Source: Viola odorata
Lineage: Eukaryota; Streptophyta; Magnoliopsida; Malpighiales; Violaceae
DNA length: 64,000 bases
Direction of reading: 5' to 3'
NCBI GenBank assembly: GCA_963691705.1
Contig: OY829545.1
Coordinates: forward strand, 18,551,569 to 18,615,568
A model generated the notes under the pieces. That model was not told where the DNA came from and ran no database searches. It saw nothing but the letters and a program-made list of their open reading frames with translations. Of the stretch, positions 1 through 13,333 are shown piece after piece; position 1 is the first letter of the stretch; every line of letters starts with the position of its first letter. Made by a program: the position numbers and the translations under genes.

Positions 1-297
1 TGAGTTCTTGAAAGTCGAAAGTTGTAACAGGTTCATCTCTCCTTTTGTTATTTCCAGCTAACCTCAACCAGGTGAGATGAGAGATCCTAACTTCTATAGC
101 TACAATTATGTCTACGTTAATCACGATTATCACTTTAATCGCTTCCTGTTACTGCTCTAACCCATCGTCCTTCAATCTTGCAGTTACAAGATCACCATCT
201 GATTCACCTCTGTCATGGTTAGCATTTGAAATTCTGTGTTAATTTCTATATGCGGGATCTGTTTCTGTTTTTAATTTGTTTGATATCGGTGTTGTAG

Positions 298-1924
298 ACG
301 TCACGCGCGAGGTTGTTCAAGGAATACAAAGAGGTGCAGAGAGAGAAGACGGCGGATCCGGACATCCAGTTGGTTTGTGATGATTCTAATATATTTAAAT
401 GGACTGCTCTTATTAAGGTAGGAGTGTAGGGTTTATGTAATTGGGATGGATAATTTGTGGGTTTTTAGCTGATTGGTTGATATTTACTTTGTTTTGGTGT
501 TTTTGGGTTATGGATGGATGCAGGGACCATCAGAGACGCCATACGAGGGTGGAATTTTCCAGCTGGTGTTTTCGGTTCCGGAGCAATACCCTTTGCAGCC
601 TCCGCAAGTCCGGTTCCTGACGAAAATATTCCATCCCAATGTACACTTTAAGGTATACAATTTGGTGTCTTTGAGGCTTGAGCCATGGTGTGAATTTTCA
701 TTATGGGTCTTGTGTGTAAATGTGGTGAGTGCAGTTGGTTCTTCTTTATGGAGAACTGTTGATTTATTTCATGATCAGATATTTTGATGTATGATGATCT
801 TAGTAGAGTGGTAATATTATGTCTAATTCTACCAGAATTATACACAATAAGAGATCCTGCTTAGCAATTTTGTTAAACAAAGATGGAGATACGAGATATT
901 ACGATTAACAGTGTTTGAGCCCTTATTTGTGAACAAGGGTTTCCAAATTTGAGCATCCACTTATTGCTGTGTCAGATAGATTGTGTACTGCTGTTAAAAT
1001 CTTTTTGAATATGATATAGCATAGCTAGTTGGTTGAGTATTGATTGTTGTTTATGGCTACTTTTATGTTGCAGACTGGTGAGATATGCCTTGATATCTTG
1101 AAGAATGCATGGAGTCCAGCTTGGACGCTTCAGTCTGTTTGTAGGGCTATAATTGCTTTGATGGCTCACCCAGAACCAGATAGCCCTCTAAACTGTGATT
1201 CAGGTAGGTTGATCCAGGTTTAGTACATTTAGGTTTCAACGTTCTCATTCTACTTTGAGGAAAGGTGAAGATGGAAAAGAAAAACTCTTTAGTCTTTGTC
1301 CTAAAGTCGAGAGTCCTACTGTGGGAATTTGAATCAATAGGTTAGGATATGGAGAAAAGAAAACGAAAACCACATCAAAGTGAATTGCTACAGACGCTTT
1401 GTTAAAACGTTGAGTGCCTCTTTTTCCTGTCCACCTTTGGTTTTTCCCTTGTCATATTGTGTTTTTCCTTGTTGTTCTTGCTGTTAGTATTGCTGCCTCC
1501 TCCTGAGCCTGAGGTAGTTTCACAGTGTTACAGCAGGATAGTTATAGACTGGAAAGGAAAGGGATTGGAATCATAAACACTTGACTTGTCAATGCTGCAG
1601 TTTTGCTTGTATGTTGCGTATGATGCTTTATGGTTATGTGATTAAAGCCACAATGTCCGTTTAAGAACATATCTAAAGGAAAGAGCTATGATCTCAGGCA
1701 CGAAATAGAATTTCATTATTTTCTCTAGTATTGACCAAACAGACTTCTGTGTTTAGCACGGAGCCTTTTCTTTAGCATCTGGGCTCCCATGTATTTGTTG
1801 ACATCCATTTCTAATTGACTATTACACTGCTGCAGGCAATCTTCTACGTTCTGGTGACATTAGGGGTTTTCAATCCATGGCAAAGATGTATACTAGGCTT
1901 GCAGCCATGCCGAAGAAAGGATGA
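298..1924 (+). CDS. PEX4: PEX4, peroxisomal ubiquitin-conjugating enzyme E2 (first exon unresolved)
   Basis: Four coding exons join in frame: 298-417, 524-652, 1074-1203 and 1836-1924 (stop TGA). They give 155 residues, and PEX4 orthologues are about 157. The UBC fold is complete: a [10 protein letters not shown] segment, the HPN motif at about residues 77-79, and the catalytic cysteine in GEICLDI (codon 1086-1088). In the family this E2 is anchored to the peroxisome by PEX22 and monoubiquitinates the PTS1 receptor PEX5 for recycling. The expected Met-Gln start exon was not found. A good donor follows CAG at 69-71 in the right phase, but that frame has a stop at 9-11 and no ATG, so the start lies upstream or in an unseen exon. 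The gene converges on the hydrolase gene at 2195. Confidence 0.93.
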
Positions 1925-2194
1925 TTAGTAGGTTTTATTTATTGGGTTTGTAAGATGATTTCTTGTGTTAAACAATGATGATCAATAACATGAAAACATT
2001 CCAAACAATTCAGCTTGATGTTATTAATTGTTGCATCTATGAACTTAACTCCATATACTAATCATGTCTATGAATTCGGAGAAATCTGACGCATCTCTTA
2101 AAGAAATAAGGCGTGCGAGTCCTATATGTTTGCACATTTGAGTGGTACACGATTAAGTTTATTTGGACGATACAGTCAAGATAAACGAGCATTA

Positions 2195-4782
2195 TTAATG
2201 CTTTAGAAACTTATCAAACCAATCGCTAGCTTCTTTCACCATGAGCGGGGTCATTTTATGCCCAATTCCAGGTTCAGCGATCAGCTGCATATCATAAAAG
2301 AATATCAGAAAAGGAACATTTCTATTAAAAGTAAAAATGTATCCGAATAACTTCAAAGAAAACATGAAGATGCCGTTGCCCGTTGGGGTTTAGAATAAAA
2401 AAGATTGAGTAAGGTAAGCCTTTAAACATGATGCAAATTCATACCTTAAACTTGTCCGCACTAGCTCCGTACGATTTGATTGCAGCTGCTTTGGGAACTT
2501 CCAAGCCTTCAAGTGGGCAACGAGGATCTTCTGCACCTATAAAATTCGAACAGAAGTATTTCAATCCCCAAGAGAATACCCATAAGTCATACAAGTTTAT
2601 TGAATAACTATTTTGAAAATAAATCATAAATTCTATGGATTAATCAAGTTGGAGGGAAGGAAGAAGGACTCTAGATTTGGCAACGTTCTACTTCTAAATT
2701 CTAATGCCGTTACAGAAATAGCAAGTCTTTTTGATGTATTAACAATAAACAGTAAGTAAAGTTGACATGTTGTATATATCACCCATGAATATAACTTTGA
2801 GAAAATTTATTCAGTTGGACACTGCAAATTAGATCTTAGACTGAAGGAAACATCATACCATTCAAAATCAGTAAAGGACGTGGTGCAATTGCTGGGATCG
2901 TGTGTGGGGAATCAAAGCTAGAGGCCAAACCAGGAGCAATCCTGTCCCAGACCTGGTCAAAAAAAGGTTAAAAAGTAAGTAAAAAATCCAACCTGAGTTG
3001 CTGCAGAATATAGAATAATGGGAAGTAGCTGCGGGAAGTTTGAATCTAGAATAATGCTAGTTCTAAGCAGTTTATGTAGTTAGGAGGACATGGACAGAGG
3101 TCTACAGTGAAAAATGTGACTGACCTTCACCACCACCTCCTTGTCAATTGCACTCTTGCCTAAATCTTTTTGTGCTTCTGAAATGATGAACTTGTTTCAA
3201 TCAAAGTAGGAACAGCAGTAACAAGTGTGGCACAGCAGTAAGAAGCTTTCAACGGAACAACTAGTATGCGAATCAGTACTTCACCTTCAAATACAGGCTT
3301 TATACTGTCAACTCGACCTTGCCACTTATCGTTGTCTATGGCCCAACGAAAGCCCTGCAATTCCATTGAACAGAATTTAGCTAACAGTTCAATAAGTATT
3401 GGCAAGGTGACCGCAATGTTTTAGCATTTTACTAGACACACCTGCACACCAATTATAGGGGCAACCACTGCATACCGAGGTTCAACAAAAGCAGCAAACC
3501 ATGCATGCATTCCTGCAATGCATAATGATCATACAAGTTATGCACAAGACAGCAAAGTATAACCTTGAGCTGAGCTTAAAACTTTACTTGAGTCTCAACT
3601 AACCTCCCAGTGACTCTCCTGTAATTCCGATCCTTGTAGGGTCTATATCCTCTCTTTGTGTAAGGTAATCAGTAAGTTTTACCAAGTCCCAGGTCTACAG
3701 TACCGAAACATTAAGTAATCCACTCAAGAATCCATGTAGACTCAGAACTAGCAGACCCAAACATAAAAAAATTCATTCCTTCATAGCCTCAACAAAACAG
3801 AAAAAGCCTCAACAAAACAGAAAAAACAGCTGCAGGAACCCAATCGTCAAAATCTAATTCATCAACTCTCCTAATATTTTGAATATAGAAGATCAAACCT
3901 CAATAGGCATTAAATTACCGTGTCAAATATGAAGGGCATTGTGTCCCCATTCTTCCAAGCGGATACAAGAGCCTGGAAACAAGTAACACAAACAGAAAAC
4001 ATCACGTAAAAATCCTCACATTCAAAAGCAATTATTCAGAAAACTATATCCTAATATGCTCCGCCCCTATGCCTAACATCTGGAAATTGCTTCTACCATA
4101 CCAATTTGGTCAGAGCAACGAATCATAAGCCAAAAAATACTCACATCTCTATAAGTGGTCAGATTGCTCGCACGTTCACCATGGTATCTAGAATCAATAG
4201 CAATCGCTACATATCCTCGTGAAGCGTATGCCTTAGATTAAAACAACGACAACAATTCAGCACTTGCAATTAGTTAACCACACATTAAAGTAAGACTAAG
4301 AAGAAACTTACATCATCCATATAACTATCCAAGATAGTTGGTTAGTAGTTACCTCAAGCAAAGGCCGAACCCACTCTTTGCACTTGTTTGTGCTATGCAA
4401 GAAAATAACAGCAGGCTTTCTCTCTTCACCAACTCCTTTCAAGCTCAAAATCAGAACCGGTAACCGCCCTTGCTCACCTGCCTCCGAAAATAGGTAAAGA
4501 TTCTCCTCTATCAACAACTCCTTGAAATTACTTATCTCTTCCCTAGGGCAAGATTCCATTGCCTCGCTAAACGTCGGCTTCGTATTCTCCTGAAAAAGCG
4601 GATGCGTCACCGGCTTCGCCGCCTCCACCGTTAGCTCAACTGGAAAAAAAAATGATTTCAAACAATGAAACGAAGAGAAAAAAGAGTTAATTAGTGACGA
4701 TTGAGAAATGAATTTGGTTGGATTTGACCTTCTCCGGAGCGTCGGCTGCGCAGGACTTGAAGGAAGTGAGATCGGAGCTCAT
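2195..4782 (-). CDS. Alpha/beta-hydrolase superfamily protein
   Basis: Eleven exons read on the minus strand: 4729-4782, 4353-4634, 4145-4231, 3919-3972, 3604-3694, 3442-3512, 3285-3354, 3125-3177, 2859-2952, 2445-2536 and 2195-2284, giving about 345 residues. The catalytic triad is visible: Ser187 in the GESLGG nucleophile elbow, Asp289 in GAEDPRCP and His325 in PGIGHKM. No signal peptide is evident. The substrate is unknown; the family includes dienelactone-hydrolase-like and acyl-peptidase-like enzymes. The first intron is awkward. The strong acceptor at 4640-4641 puts exon 2 out of phase, so I used the weaker GAG acceptor five bases downstream (exon start 4634). From memory an Arabidopsis relative sits next to PEX4, as here. 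Confidence 0.88.
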
Positions 4783-5860
4783 CGGCGGCAGTCGCTTCAG
4801 CTTACATTTTTGTTGACTTCACGAAGAAATTTTTGGCTTTGGCAGCTTGGATTTTATATATTTGTTGTTTTGGCGGGTTGGTTATGGCGTTTGAGGTGCA
4901 CGCGCGACGTGTGATGGGTTGCAGTTGCACGGGTGAGGGGCCGAGTTGGTGGGCCCCGATGAGTGGGCCGAAGATGTAAGAAGAAACTCGGCCATGAGGA
5001 GAGGGGATATGACGATTCTCATCGGGAGTAGAGATGGGAACATCTCTCTGTTCACTAGAAGGTGACAGAAGAAAGAATAGGGGATGAGGTTTGGTTTTTA
5101 GTCCAGACCATCGGTATACACGTGACCTACTATTCTAATCCTGAAATGGAAAACTCTTTCTTATAAAGTTTAACAAAATTTCATTGAATAAACTAAATAT
5201 GGAACAGTGTAGAGACGTTATTGACTAGTATTAGTAAAACAGAAGAACTTGGGAGGAAGATGCATCCTTCGGCTCATGCTAAGCATTTGAAAGGAACATC
5301 AAATGCTTTTATTGTTTGGTGGTTGAGTGGTTCCGAGAACTCTTAATTACCTGCCAAGAACACTTTACCTTTTAGCGAGTAACCTAATGTGAATAAGATT
5401 TGTTTTAGCCGGTACAATCTAGGATACATCTAGTTCACAACTACAAAGGTATGTTTTGTTTATGGCAAAAGGAAATCAGAGAAAATTACTTAATGGTCTG
5501 CAATGATTTTAGAACACTAAGACTCTACAGTATCATCAACAGCAGCAGGATTATACAAGTGTGCTAATATGGACAACGACAATATTCAACTATTTTGCTC
5601 CGTAGCTACTCTGAATTGATCCCTCCCTTGGCAACAAGTAATGCAGGCTTTGCAGGAAAGTACTGCAATGGGTGATTTCATAACTACATGACCATATCCC
5701 GTCTATTTTCCCTCCGTTGCAGATTTTACGATGCTCCCCTCTGCAGCTTCTTGTTGAACAAGAGATGCAGCCTTTGTAGGAAGAGATGCTGCTGTGACGG
5801 TAGCATTCACATTACCATTGCCTCAAGAAAACTTGTGATTTCCTGTTTCAGTTATGGTTT
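4783..5860. other. Intergenic region between hydrolase start and TCX stop
   Basis: About 1.1 kb. It holds the upstream region of the minus-strand hydrolase gene and the presumed 3' UTR of the TCX gene. The part at 5620-5860 carries degraded coding-like sequence related to a TCX C-terminus (see findings). No other gene is supported. Confidence 0.6.
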
Positions 5861-8800
5861 TTATGGTCCCTCTCTCTCTGCAGGTTCATGTGGGTTACCG
5901 ATCTTGCTCGTGACCAATGGAGAGCGCATTGTTTCTGCATTGTCAAAGAGGAACATCATTTCAATTCTACATATCGAGAATTTCCAAGTCTACATTATAG
6001 AATCTGTCAAATCTCAAAGGCAAACTGAGTAAGACTGAATATGAAAAAAGATCCTTTTACCACTGCCAAAATCTCTTCATTTTGTTCATCATTGTATCTT
6101 GAACTTTGAGGTGGCCGAGTTACGATCCTCAGAAATAAAGAAACAATTTTTTTTTGGATAACAAATAAAGGGATTTCAGGACTCAATGCCAATACAATCC
6201 CAAAAGCGGCTGTTATTTATGGTATTGTCATAAGGTAAAAGTAAAACATGAGAGTTGCACGTCATAAGCAACTAAACCTTTCCAGAGGCTTTGACTTCAA
6301 CCATTCAAGGAAAATTAAACACGGATTTTTTAAATGAACAAACCCACCTTTTATGCTCGCACAAGTGATGAGTCTGTTGAGACAATCCTGTAACCCAGTC
6401 AAAATTAGCCTTTCTTGCTCAGCATAGATCGCTGAGAACTCATTTCCGCCGGATGGTTTCAGGCTTTTACTTTGAATTACTTTTGTCAACCCAGTTGGTG
6501 ACTCAACCTTAGTGAACATCATCTCTTGCTCATGACACATCAAATCAATTTCAGGAGATGCTGGCCTTCCATTTTTCATCTCGTCTCCAACTGTTCCACA
6601 ATCGTTGCTTTTGTTTCCTTTTGCATCAATCCCATTTAAACGAGAGTCATGCTCAGTTTTCCTGGCATCATGTGCTTTTAGACTACCTCCCACCTCTTGC
6701 TTGGGCGAAGCAGCAGTTTCATTATTCTCTCTCTTAGCTTGTTGATCTACTTCTCTTTTTCTCCCTGCAAATACTAAGCTCTTGTGAAGTAACTCATATA
6801 AAAGCAACGCAAATAGTTTACATAGCACAGACATGCAGATAGCTGAAGTACTAGAAATTCACTTGAATTCTCTAACCTATTCTAAACATGTACCCAAAAG
6901 TTTGGGAAAACTATGTTATTTTGTTCTTCTGAAACTAGACAATAAGGGGTGGAAACGTCTGAATACAGTTTTCTTTTCCTAGAGCAAGAGCGAAAATTAA
7001 GTTTTTATGCTTCATTTGATCTACATGATGCAGAATAACTACAAAGTGTAAACTGGAATGCCATGCAAAATGCAAAAATCCGTATACTTCTACAGTTTTG
7101 TCAAAACCTTCAAGCACATTCGCTGTTTCCCTGGAAAGTACAACTAATATTGAGCAAAACTCCATCACATCCTGAAGTTGGAGCATGCCTGCCAGTGGGG
7201 ACCTTCAACAATTGCACACACTAATCAGTTCTTTGATGGAATTAAGAAACATAAGTTTCATGGAGATATGAACAGTGTTGTGAGAAACAAAACACTCACC
7301 TATATGTTAATTTGGAAGATCCCGTTACTGCTCCATTGCCAGCGCGAGACACAGGAATGGATAATGGGGAGGAAGAGGCAGCAATATTCCTGAGATGATA
7401 GTCCTGATTGCAATCAAGAAAGTGGAAGGAAAAAAAATCATAAGCAGTTTTAACATGAGAAGACAAGAAACTAAGGCAGTGGAAATGATAAAGCAAAATC
7501 TGCATCCAAACCTAAATGAGCAGATCAAATGATAGAGTTCTTACTGTCCTCTCGGGATCGTTCAGACCATTAACCCAGTTAATATTGAAAAGCAAATTTC
7601 CGTAAAATTACAGTTGAATTTGGACAAGGAAATACATAAACACAATAACAAACCAGCAACAGTAACAAGTTGAAGTTTCTCTAGTACTAAGGAAAAGCTT
7701 TTGTGCCTATTGATGAAGATATGAACAGTGTTGAGGGAAACAAAACACACACCTGTTGGGATTTAGCAACATCGCATACGAATTGATAATTGGTTGCCAT
7801 GTCTGAAACTTCCTCATTTTTTCTCTTCTTGCATGCCAGAGGAGGCACAAAGCCAGAACAACCAACAGCTCCATTAATGGCTGCATTCGCTGCCTGATGA
7901 ATGTAGGCAACACCATTAGGAGCACCATGAAACAGAGCCTTTCTTTCTTCACTTTCTTCAAAATTCTTGCAGTCCATGCATTTGCAATTCTCAGAGCATA
8001 AAATATTTGCTTGGAAGCACTCACAATACTTCTTGAGGCACCCTGATTTCTTGCAGTTACATCCTTTATTATGCCTTCCAAGCATCTGAGCTTCCCTTGC
8101 GTCTTCCTGGATTTATTTTCCCCAAAGTTTAAAATGCATGTTGTAAGGACAGCAGGTAATATGCTTCACAAATAAAAATTTACTGCTCAAAAGAAATCAT
8201 CAAATTCATTCCCCACAAGGAATCAATACATCTTCCCCCATCCCACCAGTACAGCATTTCCTCATTGTATGATGCAACGTTGCTTTCAATAAGAACCTCA
8301 CTCCAAGAAAAAACAGTCTAAAAGGAACAAAGACATCTATAAAAATCATCCATGTCATTACACTAATCCCTGCTGATAGCACTCAACCTAAGATCATCAT
8401 CATAACTCAAGTCCATCCATCGATAGAGATTCACATCAAATACATAAATAGAATTCCAATAAAGCCTTTTTTTTCTACATCATTTAAGAGACTTTGAAGT
8501 TGACTTGCTTAACCTTTTCAAAGCAACAAAAGATCACAGTTTCATCAAATCCAAAAGTAGGAAATCATTTACTCCAAACTCCAAATACAGGAATCCATAC
8601 CCTTGCATCCCCAGATCCATGCGGGCTGCTAGCAATCTTTGGTCTAAAGGCATTTGGATTACGCTCTAAAGTTGCCCCAATAGCATCTTGCCGAAACTTC
8701 TCCTTTTCAACATTATTGTAGCAGTTTATGCAATTGCAACCGTTGCAATAAGCTCCCGAAGCAAAACACTCACAGTACCTAGGAGTTGCACACATTAGTC

Positions 8801-9384
8801 TTGGAAATAAAGATCTTTCGCATTAAATCAAAGGTGAACCAATCTTCAACTTGAAAATTGATACTGAGACAGATAAGAAAATTACAGTTTCAAGCACCGT
8901 GAATTCCTGCAATTACATTGTTTGCCTTTCTTAGGTGTGCCATCTTTTACCTCCAAATTACACTTCAGCCGAGATCCAGGCGACTCTTGCTTACTAACCA
9001 ACATGCAAAACAAGTCGATTAATAGATCTCATCAGTACCCAGCATTTGCTATAAATTACCAAAAAACCTCATTACCATCAACATTCATGATCGAAACTTC
9101 AAATCACCCACAAAAACAAAAAATTAGGAACAGGAAAAGAAGAAAATTCAACAAAAAGCTTACGATTGCGGCATTGGCGGCAGCGGAAGCTTACGCAACG
9201 GATGCGGAATACGATGCACCACCGGCTGAACTTGTAATTGCGGCTGCGGCGTTTGCCACGACGGTACATGCAACTGCAATTGCGGCTGCGTCTGGCCGTT
9301 TGGCGACGCCGCAAAGAAATCTAGCTTTTGCCGCGCTATTTTCTTCGGCGCGAAATCGGTGACGGCCACCTCATTTTCCTCCAT
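5861..9384 (-). CDS. TCX5/6: CPP/tesmin-TSO1-like CXC domain protein (TCX5/6 type)
   Basis: Eight exons on the minus strand: 9164-9384, 8886-8993, 8601-8778, 7753-8106, 7300-7403, 7108-7202, 6348-6764 and 5861-5934, giving 516 residues. Two cysteine-rich CXC motifs are seen (about residues 100-140 and 185-225), each of the CxCxxxxCLKxYCxCF type. They are joined by the conserved [10 protein letters not shown] linker. The N-terminus has the [16 protein letters not shown] motif and the C-terminal half has a conserved [16 protein letters not shown] block. CPP proteins bind CHR/TTYGAA-type DNA and act in DREAM-type complexes. TCX5/6 are reported to repress cell-cycle and DNA-methylation genes. All exon phases match. 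The frame stops soon after exon 8 begins, and recognisable family-like sequence continues beyond the stop in shifted frames. Confidence 0.93.
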
Positions 9385-12300
9385 CAACAAAATTAAAGAA
9401 AACAAACGGTCAAAACGACGTGGAATGAAAGGAGAGAGAGAGAGTATGTCTCGTTTTGGAGCTGATGAGCAGCGGCTGAGGAGGTGCGAGATTAGTACTT
9501 GGAGAAGAAAGGGTTTTTAATGTTTTATCTCATTTTTCGTCCCTCGCCAAATTTTGAAATTTTAGTTTTATCATAATTCGACGGTGAGATGAGGGTGATG
9601 AGGGATTGAACGGATGAGCTTGAAATGTTTATGTTGACGGTTGAGATTGGGTTGGAGTTGTACGAATTGTCATCAGCTGTCGGATTGAAATTGAACACGG
9701 GTGGCCTGGTCGATGCGTGTGGAACTTTTTGGCGCTAATGGAGAGCTGAAAGGGAAAGGAAGGGTTTTATTGTTTTGTCTTGACACGTGTACGGTAATGT
9801 TATGGTTTGACTTGTCTCTAGGGTTTTGATCGACGGACGAAATTTGAAAGTGCCGTGACAGTGATGCTAGAAAGCAAAATTGTTAAGAATTTAAATGGAG
9901 ATGGGGCCCACGTTTAAAAAAGGTAAAACTGAGTTAAATAAATTAAATTGAATATTTATATAAATTATGAATAAAACTGTGAATTTAACAAATTAATTGG
10001 TCAGTTGGTGTATTCCCTAAATGGGTAAACCCATGCATGAATTGTAAAAACACTCATCAACGGGAAAATATTGTAAACGTGCGATTGGAACCTAAATTCA
10101 ATTTTTTATTAATATTATTAGTAAATTAGTAAAACAATCAGTGAACTATACACTTCGTTCGCCGTCGCGGTTTGAGTTGTTTAAAAAATAAATAAAAATT
10201 CTCATCTTATCCACTCCGTCATTACTGCTAAAACTTATCCAACAAAAATCTAATTTCAATCGGTCTGTTAAAAAATGAACTACTTTGATCAGTGGATCTA
10301 ATCCATCTATAAGCTAAACATCAACACCAAATTGATGATAACCCATGACAAAAACCCGACTGCATATCACATTATATGTACAAAAATTGTTGAAATGGAT
10401 TCTCTATAATTTACTAATTTCTCTCTCGGAAGAGAAGAGTGAAGAAGTTCCTTCGGGGACATCCGATGCAGAGAGAAGAGAAGAGTGAAGAAAAGGACAT
10501 GCACTATGGAAGTGATGAATGAGTTGGTTGTTCAGTTTGTGTCAGTTTTTTTCCTTTTCTGCTTCTGCTAAACGTCCTTCTTTCTGCATATATCTCATCA
10601 CCTGTATGTTTTCTTCTTCTCTCTCTTTTTCTCCTTCTTTCTGTCCTTTCTTTTCCTTCACACCATATCCATATTTTTTTCCAGTTTTGCAGGTGTGAAA
10701 CAGGTGATTGTATGCATCTTAATTTCTCTTGTGGGTTTTGGGTTCTTTTCCAATTTGGGGTAGCTTTTGTGGGACGAGTAGTCTCTTAATTTGATGCTTT
10801 AAACATGATTAATTACTCTTATTAAACCCAATCGGACCATTCCAATTTGCAACCATATTGCTGATGATGATCATTTTGCTGGTGTACACCAAGAAGTCAA
10901 GTAGTGGTTTTCGACAATGTCCTGCATCGATCACTTGTGACCAGACAATATTATTTATCTCATCTACCTAATCTAATTTCCTGACTTTTATCTGTTGCGG
11001 AAACTGGAATGTTTTTACTCTTTTAATTGTATGAAACATCAAATTAATATCAACTTTGTACAATTTAGTGAGGAAGAATTTTACCGCTATTTAAAGTTCT
11101 GTACGGTTCGAATTTGTAAAAATCAGTATCTAATGTGGTGATTGTATATATTACAAGAATTTAATCTCCCACCACTTTCAATTTAATTCTATCCTAGGAG
11201 GGAAATAATAATAACTAGGGCATGCAAAAGAAAAACAGAAAGTTTTTAAGAGGACTAAACTAGGGTTTAAGTTTAACGAAAGAAGCTTATGAAAAAAACA
11301 ACTAATAATGAAATTAGAGAAAAAGACACCAAATTATCAAAAATTTCCTATTTAATCACTAGATTTCTAATTTGAACTAACTGGTCACCTACTTATAAAA
11401 ATTGGACAAATTCATCATTTTGTACGGATTTTAAAATAAACTTGGAAAATTTAATTATTGTATTTGTCAGTTTTAATCATTTCGCCCTATGAAAATAAAA
11501 AATAAAAAATTATTAGGACCTTTTAATAAAAATAAGAAAAAAATCGTAGAAATAGCAAAATTTATGAAAATAGAAAAAAATTTAAAATGATATAAAATTT
11601 AAATAAACGGAAATTGTTGAAAAAAATATTCAAAAAAAATAATGAAAAATTCAAAAAAATAAAAATAAAAGTGAGCTTAGTGTACTATTCTAAGGCCGTT
11701 TAGTTAGCGAATAAATTGTTTCACCATCAGATCTCTATAAGTTCCTGCATTATTGCATATTTCGATGAAAGTGAACAATGCGATGTTTCTAGTTCCCATT
11801 CCCCTTAATTAAACTTAGGAGTTCTTAAAGAAAATTAAAAAAATAACAAACTCTTAAGAAAAAAGAGATAATCTTTTAAAAAATTATCAAAAAATTTAAA
11901 AATATTGAGAAATAATAAAAATAATAAAATTAAAAAAAGAAATCAATCTCGATTCTCTTATTAATGCATACAGCTATGTAGTTAATGTTAGTTTATTTTA
12001 TAGTTAAGACGTTATTCTTCATTCATACAAAAACAAGTACCATAATATCTTTAATTAGTTTAATATTTCGTCATATCTGAAGTGGAAAATATTAATATTT
12101 GTTATATACTTGGACCAAAAAGAAGTAATTGCTATAGACGTTCCTTTTAACCATCGATCGTTGACATGGCAATGGCATGGTTGCATGTTGCTGTCATAAT
12201 TACGAGCGTATGCGGCAGCCCACAGGATTTATTAATTAGCTAGTTTACCAAACGTTGGGCTTATAAACAAAACAACACGTAATTAATTAATTAAGTTGGG

Positions 12301-12515
12301 ATTCGAGAGTCTTACCTCTATGAATCAAAACAAATAAAAATTAGAAAAAGCACGAAAAGCATCGTCCCAGAAAGAATAAATCAAGAACCAACAACTCGAG
12401 GGTTCTGATAAACGATGCTGCTAATTTATTTAATCTTGTGTCAGCAACACGTACTACCAGTTTGGGGCATGCTACAGTAGCACAGCATTTTTGCAACGCT
12501 AAAACTATAATGGAG
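9385..12515. other. Long intergenic region
   Basis: About 3.1 kb with no supportable gene. It begins with the TCX 5' leader, which has a GA-rich tract near 9430-9443. A purine-rich direct repeat (GAAGAGAAGAGTGAAGAA) occurs near 10430-10500, a long CT-rich tract at 10550-10670 and very AT-rich, oligo-A-laden DNA at 11100-12000. No long ORF or tRNA was seen. Confidence 0.6.
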
Positions 12516-12692
12516 TACTCCCTCCCGGTTTAATTAAACGTTATTTTGACTTTGGACACGCATATTAAAGAAGTCGGATGACTCACTATTTAACGTACGT
12601 TCGAGAAAAAGTAAGGAGTAAAATTGCCTCAAACAGTCTTTAATATACGTGCCCAAAATTAAAGCGGTAGTTAATAAAATTAGGAGGGAGTA
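12516..12692. mobile_element. Stowaway-like MITE
   Basis: 177 bp bounded by TA dinucleotides, with TIRs beginning TACTCCCTCC and ending GGAGGGAGTA. The ends match the plant Stowaway (Tc1/mariner) consensus. Its interior, with stretches like AACGTACGTT and AAAATTGCCTCAAA, resembles the element at 54787-55048, so the two look like copies of one family. Confidence 0.85.
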
Positions 12693-13333
12693 TTATTTTT
12701 CTATTTTTTTTAAATAAATTAAAATTTAAAAGATTTAAAATCAATAGAGAAAAAGAAAAAGAAAAAGAAGGAGAAGGAGAATTAATGATGTATATATATG
12801 GGTCCAAAATAAAACCTGCAAAGAGGGGCCTATCTTTTACGCCAGCATCTTCTAAAAAGCAAGGTAGCATCCAAAATTAGTGCTTAGAATCTGCATGTCC
12901 TTCTAATTTTCAAAACGAATATCATTACGTGTCCAAATCTTGTACATACATCCCCTCTAGAAAAAACCATTTATTTTTTCCTTTCTCTTTTTATATTATT
13001 TTGTTCGAATCTAGATTAATCGGCAGCTAATATAACGAATAAATAAGATTTTATATTATTTTGTTCGAATCTAGATTAATCGGCAGCTAATATAACGAAT
13101 AAATAAGAGGGGTAAGAGAGAAGAAGGGAGTTTAGAAATGGTAAGAACTAGGTCATGGAAATAGCAAAAGATGTCACGTCATTTGGGTGGGAACTCCAAC
13201 CACGAAGCTAAATGAGTAAAGTAATTGCCTTTTTAAATCAAACACCTGCAGCTCAAATTTGTTTAAGGCAACAACTTAATTACACTTAAATGTCCCTCTT
13301 ATTCTTTAATCACAACCACAATATTTTATTAAA
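12693..13333. other. Intergenic region with 60-bp tandem duplication
   Basis: AT-rich spacer between the Stowaway MITE and the long-TIR element. A 60-bp unit is present twice head-to-tail at 12989-13048 and 13049-13108, nearly identical. No gene seen. Confidence 0.7.

Noticed and set aside
10430..10510. MicroRNA precursor suggested by GAAGAGAAGAGTGAAG repeats
   Set aside because: The repeats are direct, not inverted; no stable hairpin or known mature sequence was recognised.
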